A model generated the notes under the pieces. It saw nothing but the letters and a program-made list of their open reading frames with translations. It was not told the DNA's origin and did no database searches. The translations under genes were made by a program, and so were the position numbers. A DNA stretch of 64,000 nt from Pseudomonas furukawaii (GTDB lineage Bacteria; Pseudomonadota; Gammaproteobacteria; Pseudomonadales; Pseudomonadaceae), in contig NZ_AP014862.1 of the NCBI RefSeq assembly GCF_002355475.1, positions 5,146,001 to 5,210,000 on the forward strand, in the 5' to 3' direction. This document shows positions 8,824 to 18,173 of this stretch, piece after piece (position 1 is the first letter of the stretch; each line of letters begins with the position of its first letter).

Positions 8824-10197
8824 TTAGCGAACGCCCGCCTGACGCAGAGCCGCCGGGGTGTAGTCGCTTTCCGACGCGGTGTAGCTGAAGTCGTAGGATT
8901 GTTTCTCCTCGTTCTTCATGCCCAGGGCCAGGTAACGGCCGGAGAGCAGGTCGTACAGGCTTTCCAGGGTGTACCAGGGCACCTGCTTGTCGTAGTAGTA
9001 CTGGGCATGGGCCTCAGCCACGCGCCACAGGGTACCGCGACCGTCGTAGTGGTCGATGGCGGCGGCCTGCCAGGTGTCCTCGTCGATGTAGAAGTCACGC
9101 TTGGCATAGATGTGGCGCTCGCCCGCCTTCAGGGTGGCCACCACGTGCCACACGCGGTGCAGCTCGTAGCGCGCCAGGTCCTGGTTGATGTGGCCGGCCT
9201 TGATGATGTCGCTGTACTTCAGCTTCGGATCATCCAGCTTGTAGCTGTTGTAGGGGATGTAGATCTCCTTCTTGCCTTCCAGCTTCCAGTCGTAGCGGTC
9301 CGGTGCGCCGTTGTACATGTCGAAGTTGTCGGAGGTGCGCAGGCCGTCGGCGGCGGTACCCGGACCGTCGTAGGACACCTGCGGGGCGCGGCGCACGCGG
9401 CGCTGGCCGGCATTGTAGAGCCAGGCCAGGCGCGGCTCCTTCACCTGGTTGAGGGTCTCGTGCACCAGCAGCACGTTACCGGCCAGGCGGGACGGAGCGG
9501 TCACGCGCTGCTTGAAGTAGAACAGCACGTTGCTCGACTTGCTCGCGTCGAAGTCCTTCAACTGGTCGCGGAAGGTGAACTCGTCCTGGAAGTACACCAG
9601 GCTGTAGGAGCCGTTCGGCTGCGGGGTCGCCTGGGTCACCAGGCGGCGCACGCTGCCGCCGCGATAGCGGGTGATGTGGTTCCAGATGGCTTCCAGGCCG
9701 TTCTGGGGAATCGGGAAGGGGTTGGCGGTGCGGAAGTTCTCCAGACCGTTGCCGCCTTCCACCAGCTTGGTGTTGGTGGCGTTGTACTGGGTCGCCTCGA
9801 GCACCTTGGCCGGCACGGTGGCGGAGCGGTGGGTCTTGTACACCGGCATCTTGTAGGTGTCCGGGTAGCGCTTGAACATCGCCAGCTGGCCGGGGGTCAG
9901 CTTGTCCTTGTACTGGTCGACGTTCTGCGCGGTGATGGTGAACAGCGGCTGTTCGCTGACGAAGGGGTCCGACAGGAAGCCCTTGGCATCGGCGGTGCCG
10001 GCGTTCTGCGGCAGGCCGCCGGTCCACTCGGGAATGGAGCCGTCGGCGTTACCGGCCTTCTCGGCGCCCAGCGGGGTCAGGGTGGAGCCCAGCTTGGCCG
10101 CTTCATCGGGCGACACGGCCGCCATCACACTGGAGGCGAGCAGGGACAGGGCCAGCGCGCCGGTTTGCAACAGACTCTTTGTTGTTTTCATTTTCAT
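8824..10197 (-). CDS. DUF1329 periplasmic/outer-membrane-associated protein
   Basis: 457 residues with a cleavable signal peptide (KSLLQTGALALSLLASSVMA) and no lipobox or other membrane span. The remainder matches the DUF1329 family, long beta-rich proteins related in fold to LolA/LolB-type lipid carriers. Start ATG at 10197 has GAGG 6 nt upstream. It lies 25 nt after the DUF1302 gene and is probably cotranscribed with it; these two families are regularly paired in Pseudomonas. With the acyl-CoA ligase upstream, the pair is plausibly involved in handling a hydrophobic substrate at the envelope. That role is inference. Confidence 0.9.
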   Translation of the reverse strand: MKMKTTKSLLQTGALALSLLASSVMAAVSPDEAAKLGSTLTPLGAEKAGNADGSIPEWTGGLPQNAGTADAKGFLSDPFVSEQPLFTITAQNVDQYKDKLTPGQLAMFKRYPDTYKMPVYKTHRSATVPAKVLEATQYNATNTKLVEGGNGLENFRTANPFPIPQNGLEAIWNHITRYRGGSVRRLVTQATPQPNGSYSLVYFQDEFTFRDQLKDFDASKSSNVLFYFKQRVTAPSRLAGNVLLVHETLNQVKEPRLAWLYNAGQRRVRRAPQVSYDGPGTAADGLRTSDNFDMYNGAPDRYDWKLEGKKEIYIPYNSYKLDDPKLKYSDIIKAGHINQDLARYELHRVWHVVATLKAGERHIYAKRDFYIDEDTWQAAAIDHYDGRGTLWRVAEAHAQYYYDKQVPWYTLESLYDLLSGRYLALGMKNEEKQSYDFSYTASESDYTPAALRQAGVR

Positions 10198-10222
10198 GGT
10201 CGTCCTCGAAATTTCCGTCCGC

Positions 10223-12178
10223 TTAGAAGTTGACGCCGAAGCTGAGCGCGAGGAAATCGCGATCGATCAGGGTGTTGTACTTGCCACCGAAGAAATCGGT
10301 GTAGGACAGGCTGGCGGTGTAGGTGTTCTGGTACTCGGCATCCAGGCCCAGGCTGACGGCCTTGGCGTCTTCGGTGAACAGGCCGTTCGGGCCGTAACCG
10401 TCGACGTCATGGGACCAGGCCACGCTGGGTTTCAGGTTGATACCGGCGAACACGTCGTTGTAGTCCCAGACGGCGCGGGCGCGGTAGCCCCAGGCGGTGC
10501 TGGTGACGAAGCCGTCGTCTTCGCAGTACTTGCTGACGTTCTCGGCATTGGGGTTGCCGAGGGTGCCGGCGTTGAGGGTGAAGCAGGTGTTGTTCGGCAG
10601 CGGGCCGGGGCCGAATACCGGATCGCGGCCATAGCGGGCCTCGCTGGTGCTTTCCAGGCCGCCGGTGTGGACCACACCGATCTCACCCACCAGGGTCAGG
10701 CGGCTGGCGCCCATGACCTGGTCGAAGAAGTGGGTGAAGGTGGTCTGGAACTGGGTGATCTCCTTGCGGCGGTAACCATGCAGGTCGGTTCCCGGAGATC
10801 CCTGCAGGACCGAGACGTTCGGGTTGAGCGGCGTCAGGCCGGCGAACAGGATGTCGGTGGTGTTCAGCTGGACGGGCGCGTTGGGGCGATAGCTGACTTC
10901 ACCGCTCCAGGCCGTCCCCGTGGGCAGGGTGGTGGAGAAGCTCAGGCCGTAGAGACGGATGTCCTCCGGGTACTCCATGAAGTACTGGGAGTTGCCCGCA
11001 ATGACCAGAGGCGCCAGGGCCGGGGTCAGCTGCCCTGCCAGGGCGGCCGCCTGCGCCGGCGGAACGCCCGCGTTGATCAGGGCCTGGGCCAGCTGGGGAC
11101 CGAAGCCATTGGGGTTCAGCGGGCTGAACTGGCCAAAGGTGTCTGCCCCGGCAGCCGAACCGCTGAAGATCGGCGTGCGGCTGTGGTAGTTCATGAAGTA
11201 GGCACCGAACTCGGTGTCCAGCTCCTCGGCGAAGTAGCGCAGCGCCAGGCCGAACTGGCCGTCATCGTCCGCGTCGCGGTCGGCGCCACGGCGAACGATC
11301 ACGCCCTCATCCGGGTTGCCCCAGTTCACGCCGTTGGCGCCCAGTACGCCCTGGACCACCGGAGAGATCGGCCCCAGGGTATTGGCCAGCGCAGACTGGG
11401 TGCGCAGCACCGCCAGGTTGTTATCGCAGCCGTCGGCCACCACGTCCGGCTGGGCGAAGAAGGTGCCGCAGTTGTCGACGACGGTCTGGTCCCACTCCAG
11501 CTGGTAGAAGGCCTCGGCGGACAGGTTGTCGGTCAGGCTCTGGGACACATAGAACATGTTCACCGGGATCAGGCCTTCCTTGATCTCGGCGCCTGGACGG
11601 CGGAAGGCGGACACGTCGATGGGGTTGATGCTGTTGATGGAGTTGCCGATGAAGGTGCTTTCACCCCAGCTCACCACCTGCTTGCCCAGGCGCACGGAGC
11701 CCGGCAGATCGGCGATGGCGTAGTTGTGGTAGATGAAGGCGTCGAGCAGTTCGGCGCCGGAGGACTGGGCGCCCTGCTTGCGGCCGCTGTCGTCGATGTC
11801 CTTGAACAGGCGGCTCTCGTCCTTCAGCTCGAAGTCGTACCAGTACTTGCCCCGCATGAAGACGCCGGTGTCGCCGTACTTCAGCTCGAGGTCGTGGATG
11901 CCCTTGAAGATCTTCGAGAAGGTCTCGCCTTTCTTGAAATTCAGGTGGGAGTCGTCGGAGGTCTGGGACAGGCCATCCCCACCGTTGTTCACACCGATCA
12001 GGTCCTTGTCGGCGCCCCGCATGGACCAGCTGGCCCCCACGGACAGCGAGGAGTCGAACTGGCCTTCGATCTCACCGATGTTGAAGGTTACGCCGAATGC
12101 CGGAGCGGCAAGTGTGGAAGCGAGGCTGACGGCCAGTGGCAGCTTTGCCAGGCGCCAGAATGGGGTGGTTGTTGTCAT
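10223..12178 (-). CDS. DUF1302 outer-membrane beta-barrel protein
   Basis: 651 residues. A signal peptide (LPLAVSLASTLAAPAFG) is followed by a long chain of alternating amphipathic strands and an aromatic C-terminus (DFLALSFGVNF) as in outer-membrane barrels. Family features include the EGQFDSSLSVGASW opening and a GKQVVSWGEST motif. The 242 nt upstream holds no gene and should carry the promoter for this gene and DUF1329. The partner is the DUF1329 protein; the likely function is passage or processing of fatty or aromatic compounds across the outer membrane, which is inferred from context only. Confidence 0.9.
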   Translation of the reverse strand: MTTTTPFWRLAKLPLAVSLASTLAAPAFGVTFNIGEIEGQFDSSLSVGASWSMRGADKDLIGVNNGGDGLSQTSDDSHLNFKKGETFSKIFKGIHDLELKYGDTGVFMRGKYWYDFELKDESRLFKDIDDSGRKQGAQSSGAELLDAFIYHNYAIADLPGSVRLGKQVVSWGESTFIGNSINSINPIDVSAFRRPGAEIKEGLIPVNMFYVSQSLTDNLSAEAFYQLEWDQTVVDNCGTFFAQPDVVADGCDNNLAVLRTQSALANTLGPISPVVQGVLGANGVNWGNPDEGVIVRRGADRDADDDGQFGLALRYFAEELDTEFGAYFMNYHSRTPIFSGSAAGADTFGQFSPLNPNGFGPQLAQALINAGVPPAQAAALAGQLTPALAPLVIAGNSQYFMEYPEDIRLYGLSFSTTLPTGTAWSGEVSYRPNAPVQLNTTDILFAGLTPLNPNVSVLQGSPGTDLHGYRRKEITQFQTTFTHFFDQVMGASRLTLVGEIGVVHTGGLESTSEARYGRDPVFGPGPLPNNTCFTLNAGTLGNPNAENVSKYCEDDGFVTSTAWGYRARAVWDYNDVFAGINLKPSVAWSHDVDGYGPNGLFTEDAKAVSLGLDAEYQNTYTASLSYTDFFGGKYNTLIDRDFLALSFGVNF

Positions 12179-12420
12179 CGACGCTACTCCATGTGTTTTT
12201 TGTTATTGATGGTGACGGACTATAGCCAGCAGGTATTAGCGCTTGATCCCCCGAAAGTGTGATTTGGAACCCCCAGGCACTCTGGCTCGCCCCTTCCGGC
12301 GGATTAGTCCGATCCTTCGGTAGGAAAGATAGCCAGTATTTTTCAGAAAGCAGGCAATTTGTGAGCCAAGCGCTTGCTTGGTAGATGGGCCGCGCCCCCC
12401 GAAGGCGCGACCCCTGCCAC

Positions 12421-14103
12421 TCAGAGTGCGGAAAGGAAGGTGCTGCCGCTGGCCTGCCACTGGGCGATGTCGACGCGGATGCGTTTCTTGTCGAGCTTGC
12501 CGACGCTGGTCTTGGGAATTTCAGTAACAAGCGCGATCTGGTTGGGAATAGCCCACTTATTGATGTGACCTTGCTCGACAAATGGCTTGAGGTGTTCCTT
12601 CAGACCCTTGGCATCCAGGTCCTGCCCTTCGCGGGTGACGATCAGCGCGAAGGGGCGCTCTCCCCACTGCGGGTCGGGAATTCCCACCACCGCCACTTCC
12701 TTCACCGCCGCGTGTCGGCTGATGAGGTCTTCCAGCTCCAGGGAGGAGATCCATTCGCCGCCGGTCTTGATCACATCCTTGATGCGGTCGCGGATGTCGA
12801 TGTAGCCCATGCCGTCCAGGGTGGCCACGTCGCCGGTATGCAGCCAGCCGTGTTCCCAGAGTTCCTCGCTCTTCTGCGGCTCGTTGAAATAGCCGTAGGT
12901 CAGCCAGGGCGCACGCAGCACCAGTTCCCCCTGGGACTCGCCGTCCACCGGCTGGAACTTGCCCTCGGCGTCCATGATGGCGGCCTCCACCAGGGGCACC
13001 GGCACGCCGGCCTTGATGCGGTAGGTGATGCGCTCATCCTCGCCGCCGGCGCGCAGCTCCTCGTTCAGGTGCGCCACGGAGATCAGCGGGCAGGTCTCGG
13101 ACATGCCGTAGGCGGCGGTGAGCTGGATACCCCGGGCCTTGGCGGCCTCGTACAGGGCGCGGTTCAGGGCGCTGCCGCCGATGATCACCTTGAGGCCGCC
13201 GAAGTCGTGGCCCTGGGCACTGGGGGTGTTGAGCATCATCTGCAGGATGGTGGGCACGCAGTGGGAGAAGGTGACCTTCTCCTCGCGGATCAACCGGCAG
13301 AGCATCTCGGGTTCGTAGCGCCCCGGGTAGACCTGCTTCACGCCGAGCATGGTGGCGACGTAGGGCACGCCCCAGGCATGGACATGGAACATGGGGGTGA
13401 TGGGCATGTAGACGTCGTCGGTGCCCATCAGCCGGATGCTGTCCAGGGCGCCGATGGTGGAGGCCATGGAGAGGGTGTGCAGCACGAGCTGGCGATGGGT
13501 GAAGTAGACGCCCTTCGGGTTGCCGGTGGTGCCGGTGGTGTAGAAGGTGGTGGCCACCGAGTTCTCATCGAAGTCCGGGAACTCGTAGGCCGGGCTGGCT
13601 GCCGCCAGCAGGCTCTCGTACTCACCCACCAGGTTCGGCAGGTCGGCGGCGTGGTCGTCGCCGTCGGTGAGCAGCAGGGTCTTCTCCACCGTGGTCAGTT
13701 GGGCCTCGATGGCCTTGTAGATGGGTACGAATTCGCTGTTGACCAGCACGAAGCGATCTTCGGCATGGTTCATGGTGTAGAGGATCTGGTCCGGCGAAAG
13801 GCGGATGTTGATGGTGTGCAGCACGGCGCCGATCATCGGGATGGCGAACATGCACTCCAGGTAACGATGGCTGTCCCAGTCCATCACCGCCACGGTGTCA
13901 CCGGCCTTCACCCCGGCCGCGCTGAGCACGTTGGCCAGGCGCGCCACGCGCTCGTTGAAGGTGGCGTAGCTGTAGCGGATGCGGTCGCGATAGACAATTT
14001 CGCGGGTCTTCTCGTAGCGGCTGCCGGACATCAGCAGGCGCTTGATCAGCAGCGGATAGACGTAGGCGTTTTCAGCGGGCTTGATGATGCGGGTCTGGAG
14101 CAT
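12421..14103 (-). CDS. Fatty acyl-CoA synthetase (AMP-forming, AlkK-like)
   Basis: 560 residues of the adenylate-forming superfamily. The AMP-binding P-loop reads YTTGTTGNPKGV, motif A5 is AAYGMSETCP and the ATP-ribose Asp lies in HTGDVATLD, followed by IKTGGEW and a C-terminal catalytic Lys in VGKLDKKRIR. It activates a fatty acid with ATP and CoA for beta-oxidation; similarity is nearest to medium-chain ligases of the AlkK type. It is upstream of the DUF1302/DUF1329 pair and of the LuxR regulator. A comparable ligase, DUF1302, DUF1329, LuxR order exists in P. putida (PP_0763-PP_0767, from memory). Chain-length preference cannot be read. Confidence 0.93.
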   Translation of the reverse strand: MLQTRIIKPAENAYVYPLLIKRLLMSGSRYEKTREIVYRDRIRYSYATFNERVARLANVLSAAGVKAGDTVAVMDWDSHRYLECMFAIPMIGAVLHTINIRLSPDQILYTMNHAEDRFVLVNSEFVPIYKAIEAQLTTVEKTLLLTDGDDHAADLPNLVGEYESLLAAASPAYEFPDFDENSVATTFYTTGTTGNPKGVYFTHRQLVLHTLSMASTIGALDSIRLMGTDDVYMPITPMFHVHAWGVPYVATMLGVKQVYPGRYEPEMLCRLIREEKVTFSHCVPTILQMMLNTPSAQGHDFGGLKVIIGGSALNRALYEAAKARGIQLTAAYGMSETCPLISVAHLNEELRAGGEDERITYRIKAGVPVPLVEAAIMDAEGKFQPVDGESQGELVLRAPWLTYGYFNEPQKSEELWEHGWLHTGDVATLDGMGYIDIRDRIKDVIKTGGEWISSLELEDLISRHAAVKEVAVVGIPDPQWGERPFALIVTREGQDLDAKGLKEHLKPFVEQGHINKWAIPNQIALVTEIPKTSVGKLDKKRIRVDIAQWQASGSTFLSAL

Positions 14104-14239
14104 GGGAGCACACCTGGCGAGGTAGGAGGACTTTGTTGTTGATCCCGACTTTAGGTCCGTTCGTCCAGGCGCAAATCAGTCAAAAGAGTGATTTGATCAG
14201 TGACTGACTTGGTCATTCCGGTCACGAATTTGAATCGCC

Positions 14240-14270
14240 GGGGCTCCCGGACCGTGCGCCCGGGAGCCCC
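14240..14270 (-). terminator. Terminator-like hairpin after the MFS gene
   Basis: An 11-bp perfect stem (GGGGCTCCCGG / CCGGGAGCCCC) lies 9 nt past the stop of the MFS gene. Only a weak T-rich tail follows on the minus strand. Confidence 0.55.
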
Positions 14271-14278
14271 TCTTCATT

Positions 14279-15463
14279 TCAGGCGGGCACCGCCTTGGGT
14301 GCGTGGGCCGGCGTCCTGGGGAAAGCCAGGGCCGCCGCGAAGGTCAACGCGCCGAACACCGCCAGCACCAGGTACAGCCCCACCAGCCCGTGGCGCGGCT
14401 CGATGAAGGCGATCATCGGGATGGCCGCCGCGCTGGCGCCGAAGGACAGGAAATAGCGCAGCGCGAAAACCCGCGCCTGCCACTGCGGCGCGACGAAGCT
14501 GGCCACCATGGTGTCGTTCACCGTCACCTGGCCGAACACCACGAACATGAAGGCGGCGCCCAGGGCGATCACCGCCCAGCCGTCGGCGTAGGCCATGGCC
14601 ACCAGCAACGGTCCCTGGCAAAGGGTCATCGCCACGAAGGGCAGCTTCAGGCTGAAGCGATCCAGCACGCGCCCCATGAGCAGTTGCGCCACGGCGCCGA
14701 AGGCGTAGGCGATGCTGACGACGATGCCGAGGCTTTCCGGCGAGGCGAAGAGGTCCACCAGGCGCTCCTGGAACAGCTTCGGGTAGGTCATGGTCGAGGC
14801 GTTGAAGATCACCCCGCCGGTGGCGGTCACCAGCGCCAGCACGCCGAACACCAGGCGCATCGACACCTGCCCCGCCCCTGTGCCGCGACGAGCCCCGGCC
14901 GCCGCGACGGGCGAGGCTTCATCCCGCACGCAGAAGGCGAACCAGATGCCGATGGCCACCGACAGCGCCCCCGGCAGGATGAAGGCCGCGCGCCAGCCGA
15001 AGTGGGCGGTGAGAAAGCCCGTGACCAGCGCCGAGAACGCCACCCCCAGGTTGCCCCACATGCCATTGATGCCGATTTCGCGCCCACGATTCTCCGCATG
15101 GGCCACCAGCATCGCCGTCCCCACCGGATGGTAGATGGCGGCAAACACGCCCATCAGCGTCAGCCCCAGTACCAGCATCGGCGTGCCGCTGCTCAGTCCG
15201 GTGAAGATGGCCGAGACGCCGATGCCGAGGAAGAACGCCAGCATCATGTGCCGGCGGCTCCACCTGTCCCCCAGCCAGCCGGCCGGTAGCGAGCAGGCAC
15301 CGAAGGCGATGAAGCCCCCCAGGGACAACCCGATCAGCTCGGCGTAGGACAGGTCGAAGGTGGCCGTCATGCCCAGCACGGCGGCAGGGAAGATGAGCAT
15401 GAACAGGTGGTCGATGATGTGGGCGGCGTTGATGAAACGGATGACGGTACGCGGTCGGTTCAT
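14279..15463 (-). CDS. MFS transporter
   Basis: 394 residues with about 12 hydrophobic spans in two halves and the loop 2-3 signature GWLGDRWSRRHMM, which marks the major facilitator superfamily. The conserved early segment AHIIDHLFMLIFPAAV and the HPVGTAMLV motif resemble fosmidomycin-resistance-type exporters. It is divergent from an AraC-family regulator 88 nt away, the usual arrangement for a regulator controlling its transporter. The substrate is unknown. Confidence 0.9.
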   Translation of the reverse strand: MNRPRTVIRFINAAHIIDHLFMLIFPAAVLGMTATFDLSYAELIGLSLGGFIAFGACSLPAGWLGDRWSRRHMMLAFFLGIGVSAIFTGLSSGTPMLVLGLTLMGVFAAIYHPVGTAMLVAHAENRGREIGINGMWGNLGVAFSALVTGFLTAHFGWRAAFILPGALSVAIGIWFAFCVRDEASPVAAAGARRGTGAGQVSMRLVFGVLALVTATGGVIFNASTMTYPKLFQERLVDLFASPESLGIVVSIAYAFGAVAQLLMGRVLDRFSLKLPFVAMTLCQGPLLVAMAYADGWAVIALGAAFMFVVFGQVTVNDTMVASFVAPQWQARVFALRYFLSFGASAAAIPMIAFIEPRHGLVGLYLVLAVFGALTFAAALAFPRTPAHAPKAVPA

Positions 15464-15551
15464 GGCAGTTTCGCGGCTGTTGGGTTGTTATGGCCCCCAT
15501 GCTAGGTTGGCCATCAGGCACCTTTCAGACAAACAACTCATCGAATCGGCC

Positions 15552-16334
15552 ATGTTGATAGCCCCCCTGCCCAGCGGACGCATCGGCGCCGTCGCCCTGG
15601 ACTACCAGGACGGCGACCACGTCACCCCGCATGTACACCGCGAAGCGCAGTTCCTGTACGCCGCCCAGGGCCTCATGCGGCTGGTCACCGAGGCGGGCGC
15701 CTGGGTCATCCCGCCGAGCCGCGCGGTGTGGATTCCGCCGGGCATCGTGCACCAGATCTTCATGTCCGGCGCCGTTGCGATGCGTACGCTGTTCATCGCC
15801 CCCGACGCCGCCCCGCCGACCCTGGACGCCTGTTGCGTGCTGGCGGTGCCGCCGCTGCTGCGGGAGCTGATCCTGCGGCTGGTGGCGCTGGAGCGGCAGG
15901 GTACCGACGACGAGCACCGGCGCCTGGTGCAACGCCTGATCCTCCACGAGATCGCCGCCCTGGAGCGCATGCCCCTGCACCTGCCGATGCCCCGCGACCG
16001 CCGCCTGCAGGCCATCTGCCTGGCCCTGCTGGAAGCACCGGACAGCACTCGCACCCTCGACGACTGGAGCCTGCAGGTAGGCGCCAGTACCCGCACCCTG
16101 ACCCGGCTGTTCGCCCAGGAGCTGGGCATGACCTTCAACGACTGGCGCCAGCAGCTGCGCCTCACCGAAGCCCTGCCCCGCCTGCTGGCCGGGCACAGCG
16201 TGCAGCAGATCGCGCACGACCTGGGCTACGGCAGCGGCCGCGCCTTCAGCGCCATGTTCCGCCGCCTGCTGGGGGAAAACCCGAGGGAATACGTGGCCAG
16301 CCTGGGGTTGCTGGCGACGCTGGAGAAAACCTGA
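15552..16334 (+). CDS. AraC-family transcriptional regulator with cupin sensor
   Basis: 260 residues. The N-terminus is a cupin-type ligand domain (HVTPHVHREAQFLYAAQG, PSRAVWIPPGIVHQI) and the C-terminus a double HTH of AraC/XylS type (LDDWSLQVGASTRTLTRLF, IAHDLGYGSGRAFSAMFRR). The length and cupin pattern match AraC regulators that control a neighbouring efflux gene. The ATG at 15552 is the first methionine that gives an intact cupin; no strong ribosome binding site is visible, so a start slightly upstream remains possible. It probably regulates the divergent MFS gene. Confidence 0.88.
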   Translation: MLIAPLPSGRIGAVALDYQDGDHVTPHVHREAQFLYAAQGLMRLVTEAGAWVIPPSRAVWIPPGIVHQIFMSGAVAMRTLFIAPDAAPPTLDACCVLAVPPLLRELILRLVALERQGTDDEHRRLVQRLILHEIAALERMPLHLPMPRDRRLQAICLALLEAPDSTRTLDDWSLQVGASTRTLTRLFAQELGMTFNDWRQQLRLTEALPRLLAGHSVQQIAHDLGYGSGRAFSAMFRRLLGENPREYVASLGLLATLEKT

Positions 16335-16408
16335 GACGCAGCTGCGCGCCACGCAGGAGGGTCATCGCGAGGCGATGCCCCTCGCAACCCGAGATGCCCC
16401 GATGACGC

Positions 16409-16434
16409 GATGGGGTTCCTGGCCTCACCCCATC
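16409..16434. terminator. Hairpin between convergent AraC and LysE-family genes
   Basis: GATGGGGT pairs with ACCCCATC around a 10-nt loop between two converging genes. No T-run follows on either side, so the call rests on position and stem only. Confidence 0.35.
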
Positions 16435-16447
16435 CTGCGTAGGGCGC

Positions 16448-17077
16448 TCACTTCAGCTCGCTGAACGCCAGCTTGATCCCCAGCCCCACCAGCACCGCGC
16501 CCATGAGGCGATCGAACCAGTGGCCCATGCGGGCGAAGCCGGCTCGCACCCGGCGCTGGCTGAACAGCAGGGCCACCAGGCTGAACCAGAGGGCGGTGGC
16601 GAAGGCCAGGTACACGCCGTAGCCGGCCTGGACCGCCAGCGGGGTGTGGGGGTCGATCACCACGGTGAACAGCGAGAGGAAGAACAGCGTCGCCTTTGGG
16701 TTCAGGCCATTGGTGACGAAGCCGGTGACGAAGGCGCCGCGCGAGCTGCGATCGCCGGCCATCAGGGCGGCCTCGGCGGCCACCGGGTCGGCCGGACGGG
16801 CTCGCAGGGCCTTGACGCCGATGTACAGCAGGTAGGCGGCCGCCGCCCACTTCAACGCGTTGAACAGCATGATCGACTGGGACACGATCAGGCCGATCCC
16901 CAGCAGCGAATAGGCCACATGCACGAAAATGCCGGTGCCCACTCCCAGCGCCGTCCAGGTCCCGGCGCGGCGGCCGTGGGCCACGCTTTCACGCACCACG
17001 ATGGCGAAGTCCGGACCGGGACTCGCCACGGCCAGCAGGTGGATGAGGGCGACGGTGAGGAATTCCGTCCAGTACAT
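16448..17077 (-). CDS. LysE/RhtB-family amino acid exporter
   Basis: 209 residues and six hydrophobic spans with the family opening (LLAVASPGPDFAIV) and the NGLNPKATLFFLS motif. Proteins of this family export homoserine, threonine, lysine or related amino acids. ATG at 17077 has GGAGG 4 nt upstream; a longer start 14 codons upstream lacks a site and breaks the family pattern. It is divergent from hprA across an 83-nt gap that must hold both promoters. Confidence 0.9.
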   Translation of the reverse strand: MYWTEFLTVALIHLLAVASPGPDFAIVVRESVAHGRRAGTWTALGVGTGIFVHVAYSLLGIGLIVSQSIMLFNALKWAAAAYLLYIGVKALRARPADPVAAEAALMAGDRSSRGAFVTGFVTNGLNPKATLFFLSLFTVVIDPHTPLAVQAGYGVYLAFATALWFSLVALLFSQRRVRAGFARMGHWFDRLMGAVLVGLGIKLAFSELK

Positions 17078-17160
17078 GGGGCCTCCGGTGAAAGGGTTGA
17101 GCTCTGATAGGCTGGCCACCTTACGCCTACCGATGCCTCAGAGAAAAGGTACAGACAAGC

Positions 17161-18123
17161 ATGAACAATCTCCGTGCGGTGTTCCTCGACCACGCGTCCC
17201 TCGACCTCGGCGACCTTGACCTGGCCCCCCTGCGCCAGGTCTTCGGCGAACTCGAACTGCATGGCCAGAGCGCGCCGGAACAGGTGGCCGAGCGCCTCGC
17301 CGGCGCCCAGGTGGCCATCAGCAACAAAGTGCCGCTGTCCGCCGCCACCCTCGCCGCCTGCCCGGACCTGCGGCTGATCCTGGTGTCCGCCACCGGCACC
17401 AACAACGTCGACCTGGCCGCCGCCCGTGAGCGCGGCATCACCGTCTGCAACTGCCAGGCCTACGGCACGCCCTCGGTGGCCCAGCACACCCTGTTGCTGC
17501 TGCTGGCGCTGGCCACCCGTCTCCCGGACTACCAGGCCGCGGTGCGCGCCGGACGCTGGCAACAGGCGAGCCAGTTCTGCCTGCTGGACTTTCCCATCAT
17601 GGAGCTGGAGGGCAAGACCCTCGGTCTGCTGGGCCATGGCGAACTGGGTGGCGCGGTCGCGCGCCTGGCGGAGGCCTTCGGCATGCACGTGGTGCTGGGC
17701 CAGATCCCCGGACGCCCGGCGCGCGAGGACCGCACGCCGCTGGCCGAACTGCTGCCTCAGGTGGACGCGCTGACGCTGCACTGCCCGCTGAACGACGCCA
17801 CCCGCGACATGATCGGCGCCGCCGAACTGGCCCTGATGAAGCCGGGCGCGCTGCTGGTGAACACCGCACGCGGCGGGCTGGTGAACGAAGAGGCCCTGGC
17901 CGCCGCCCTGCGCAGTGGCCACCTGGGCGGCGCCGCCACCGACGTGCTGACCCAGGAGCCGCCGCGGGACGGCAATCCGCTGCTGGCCGCCGACATTCCG
18001 CGCCTGATCGTCACCCCCCACAACGCTTGGGGAAGCAGGGAAGCGCGCCAGAGAATCGTCCATCAACTGGCCGAGAATGCCTCCAACTGGATGAAGGGAT
18101 CACCCGTCAGAGTTGTAGGATAA
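17161..18123 (+). CDS. hprA: D-2-hydroxyacid dehydrogenase (glycerate/hydroxypyruvate reductase)
   Basis: 320 residues. The NAD-binding fold carries GLLGHGELGGAVA, a slight variant of GxGxxG, and the substrate/catalytic set is present: Arg in NTARGGLVNE, Glu in LTQEPP and His in VTPHNAWGS. It reduces hydroxypyruvate or glyoxylate to glycerate or glycolate. The next two genes, rsmC and lysP, give the same order as PA4626-PA4628 of P. aeruginosa, which supports the symbol. Clear RBS-like AAAGG lies about 9 nt upstream of the ATG. Confidence 0.88.
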   Translation: MNNLRAVFLDHASLDLGDLDLAPLRQVFGELELHGQSAPEQVAERLAGAQVAISNKVPLSAATLAACPDLRLILVSATGTNNVDLAAARERGITVCNCQAYGTPSVAQHTLLLLLALATRLPDYQAAVRAGRWQQASQFCLLDFPIMELEGKTLGLLGHGELGGAVARLAEAFGMHVVLGQIPGRPAREDRTPLAELLPQVDALTLHCPLNDATRDMIGAAELALMKPGALLVNTARGGLVNEEALAAALRSGHLGGAATDVLTQEPPRDGNPLLAADIPRLIVTPHNAWGSREARQRIVHQLAENASNWMKGSPVRVVG

Positions 18124-18135
18124 ATCCCTCCAGAC

Positions 18136-18163
18136 CCTGATAAAATTCGCTGCTTTTATCAGG
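18136..18163 (+). promoter_or_regulatory. Hairpin overlapping the rsmC Shine-Dalgarno
   Basis: A 10-bp perfect inverted repeat (CCTGATAAAA / TTTTATCAGG) with an 8-nt loop lies between hprA and rsmC. The only plausible Shine-Dalgarno for rsmC (AGGA, 18161-18164) falls inside its 3' arm, so the stem could limit translation of rsmC or act as an attenuator for transcripts from hprA. Confidence 0.45.
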
Positions 18164-18173
18164 ATCTTCTTAG

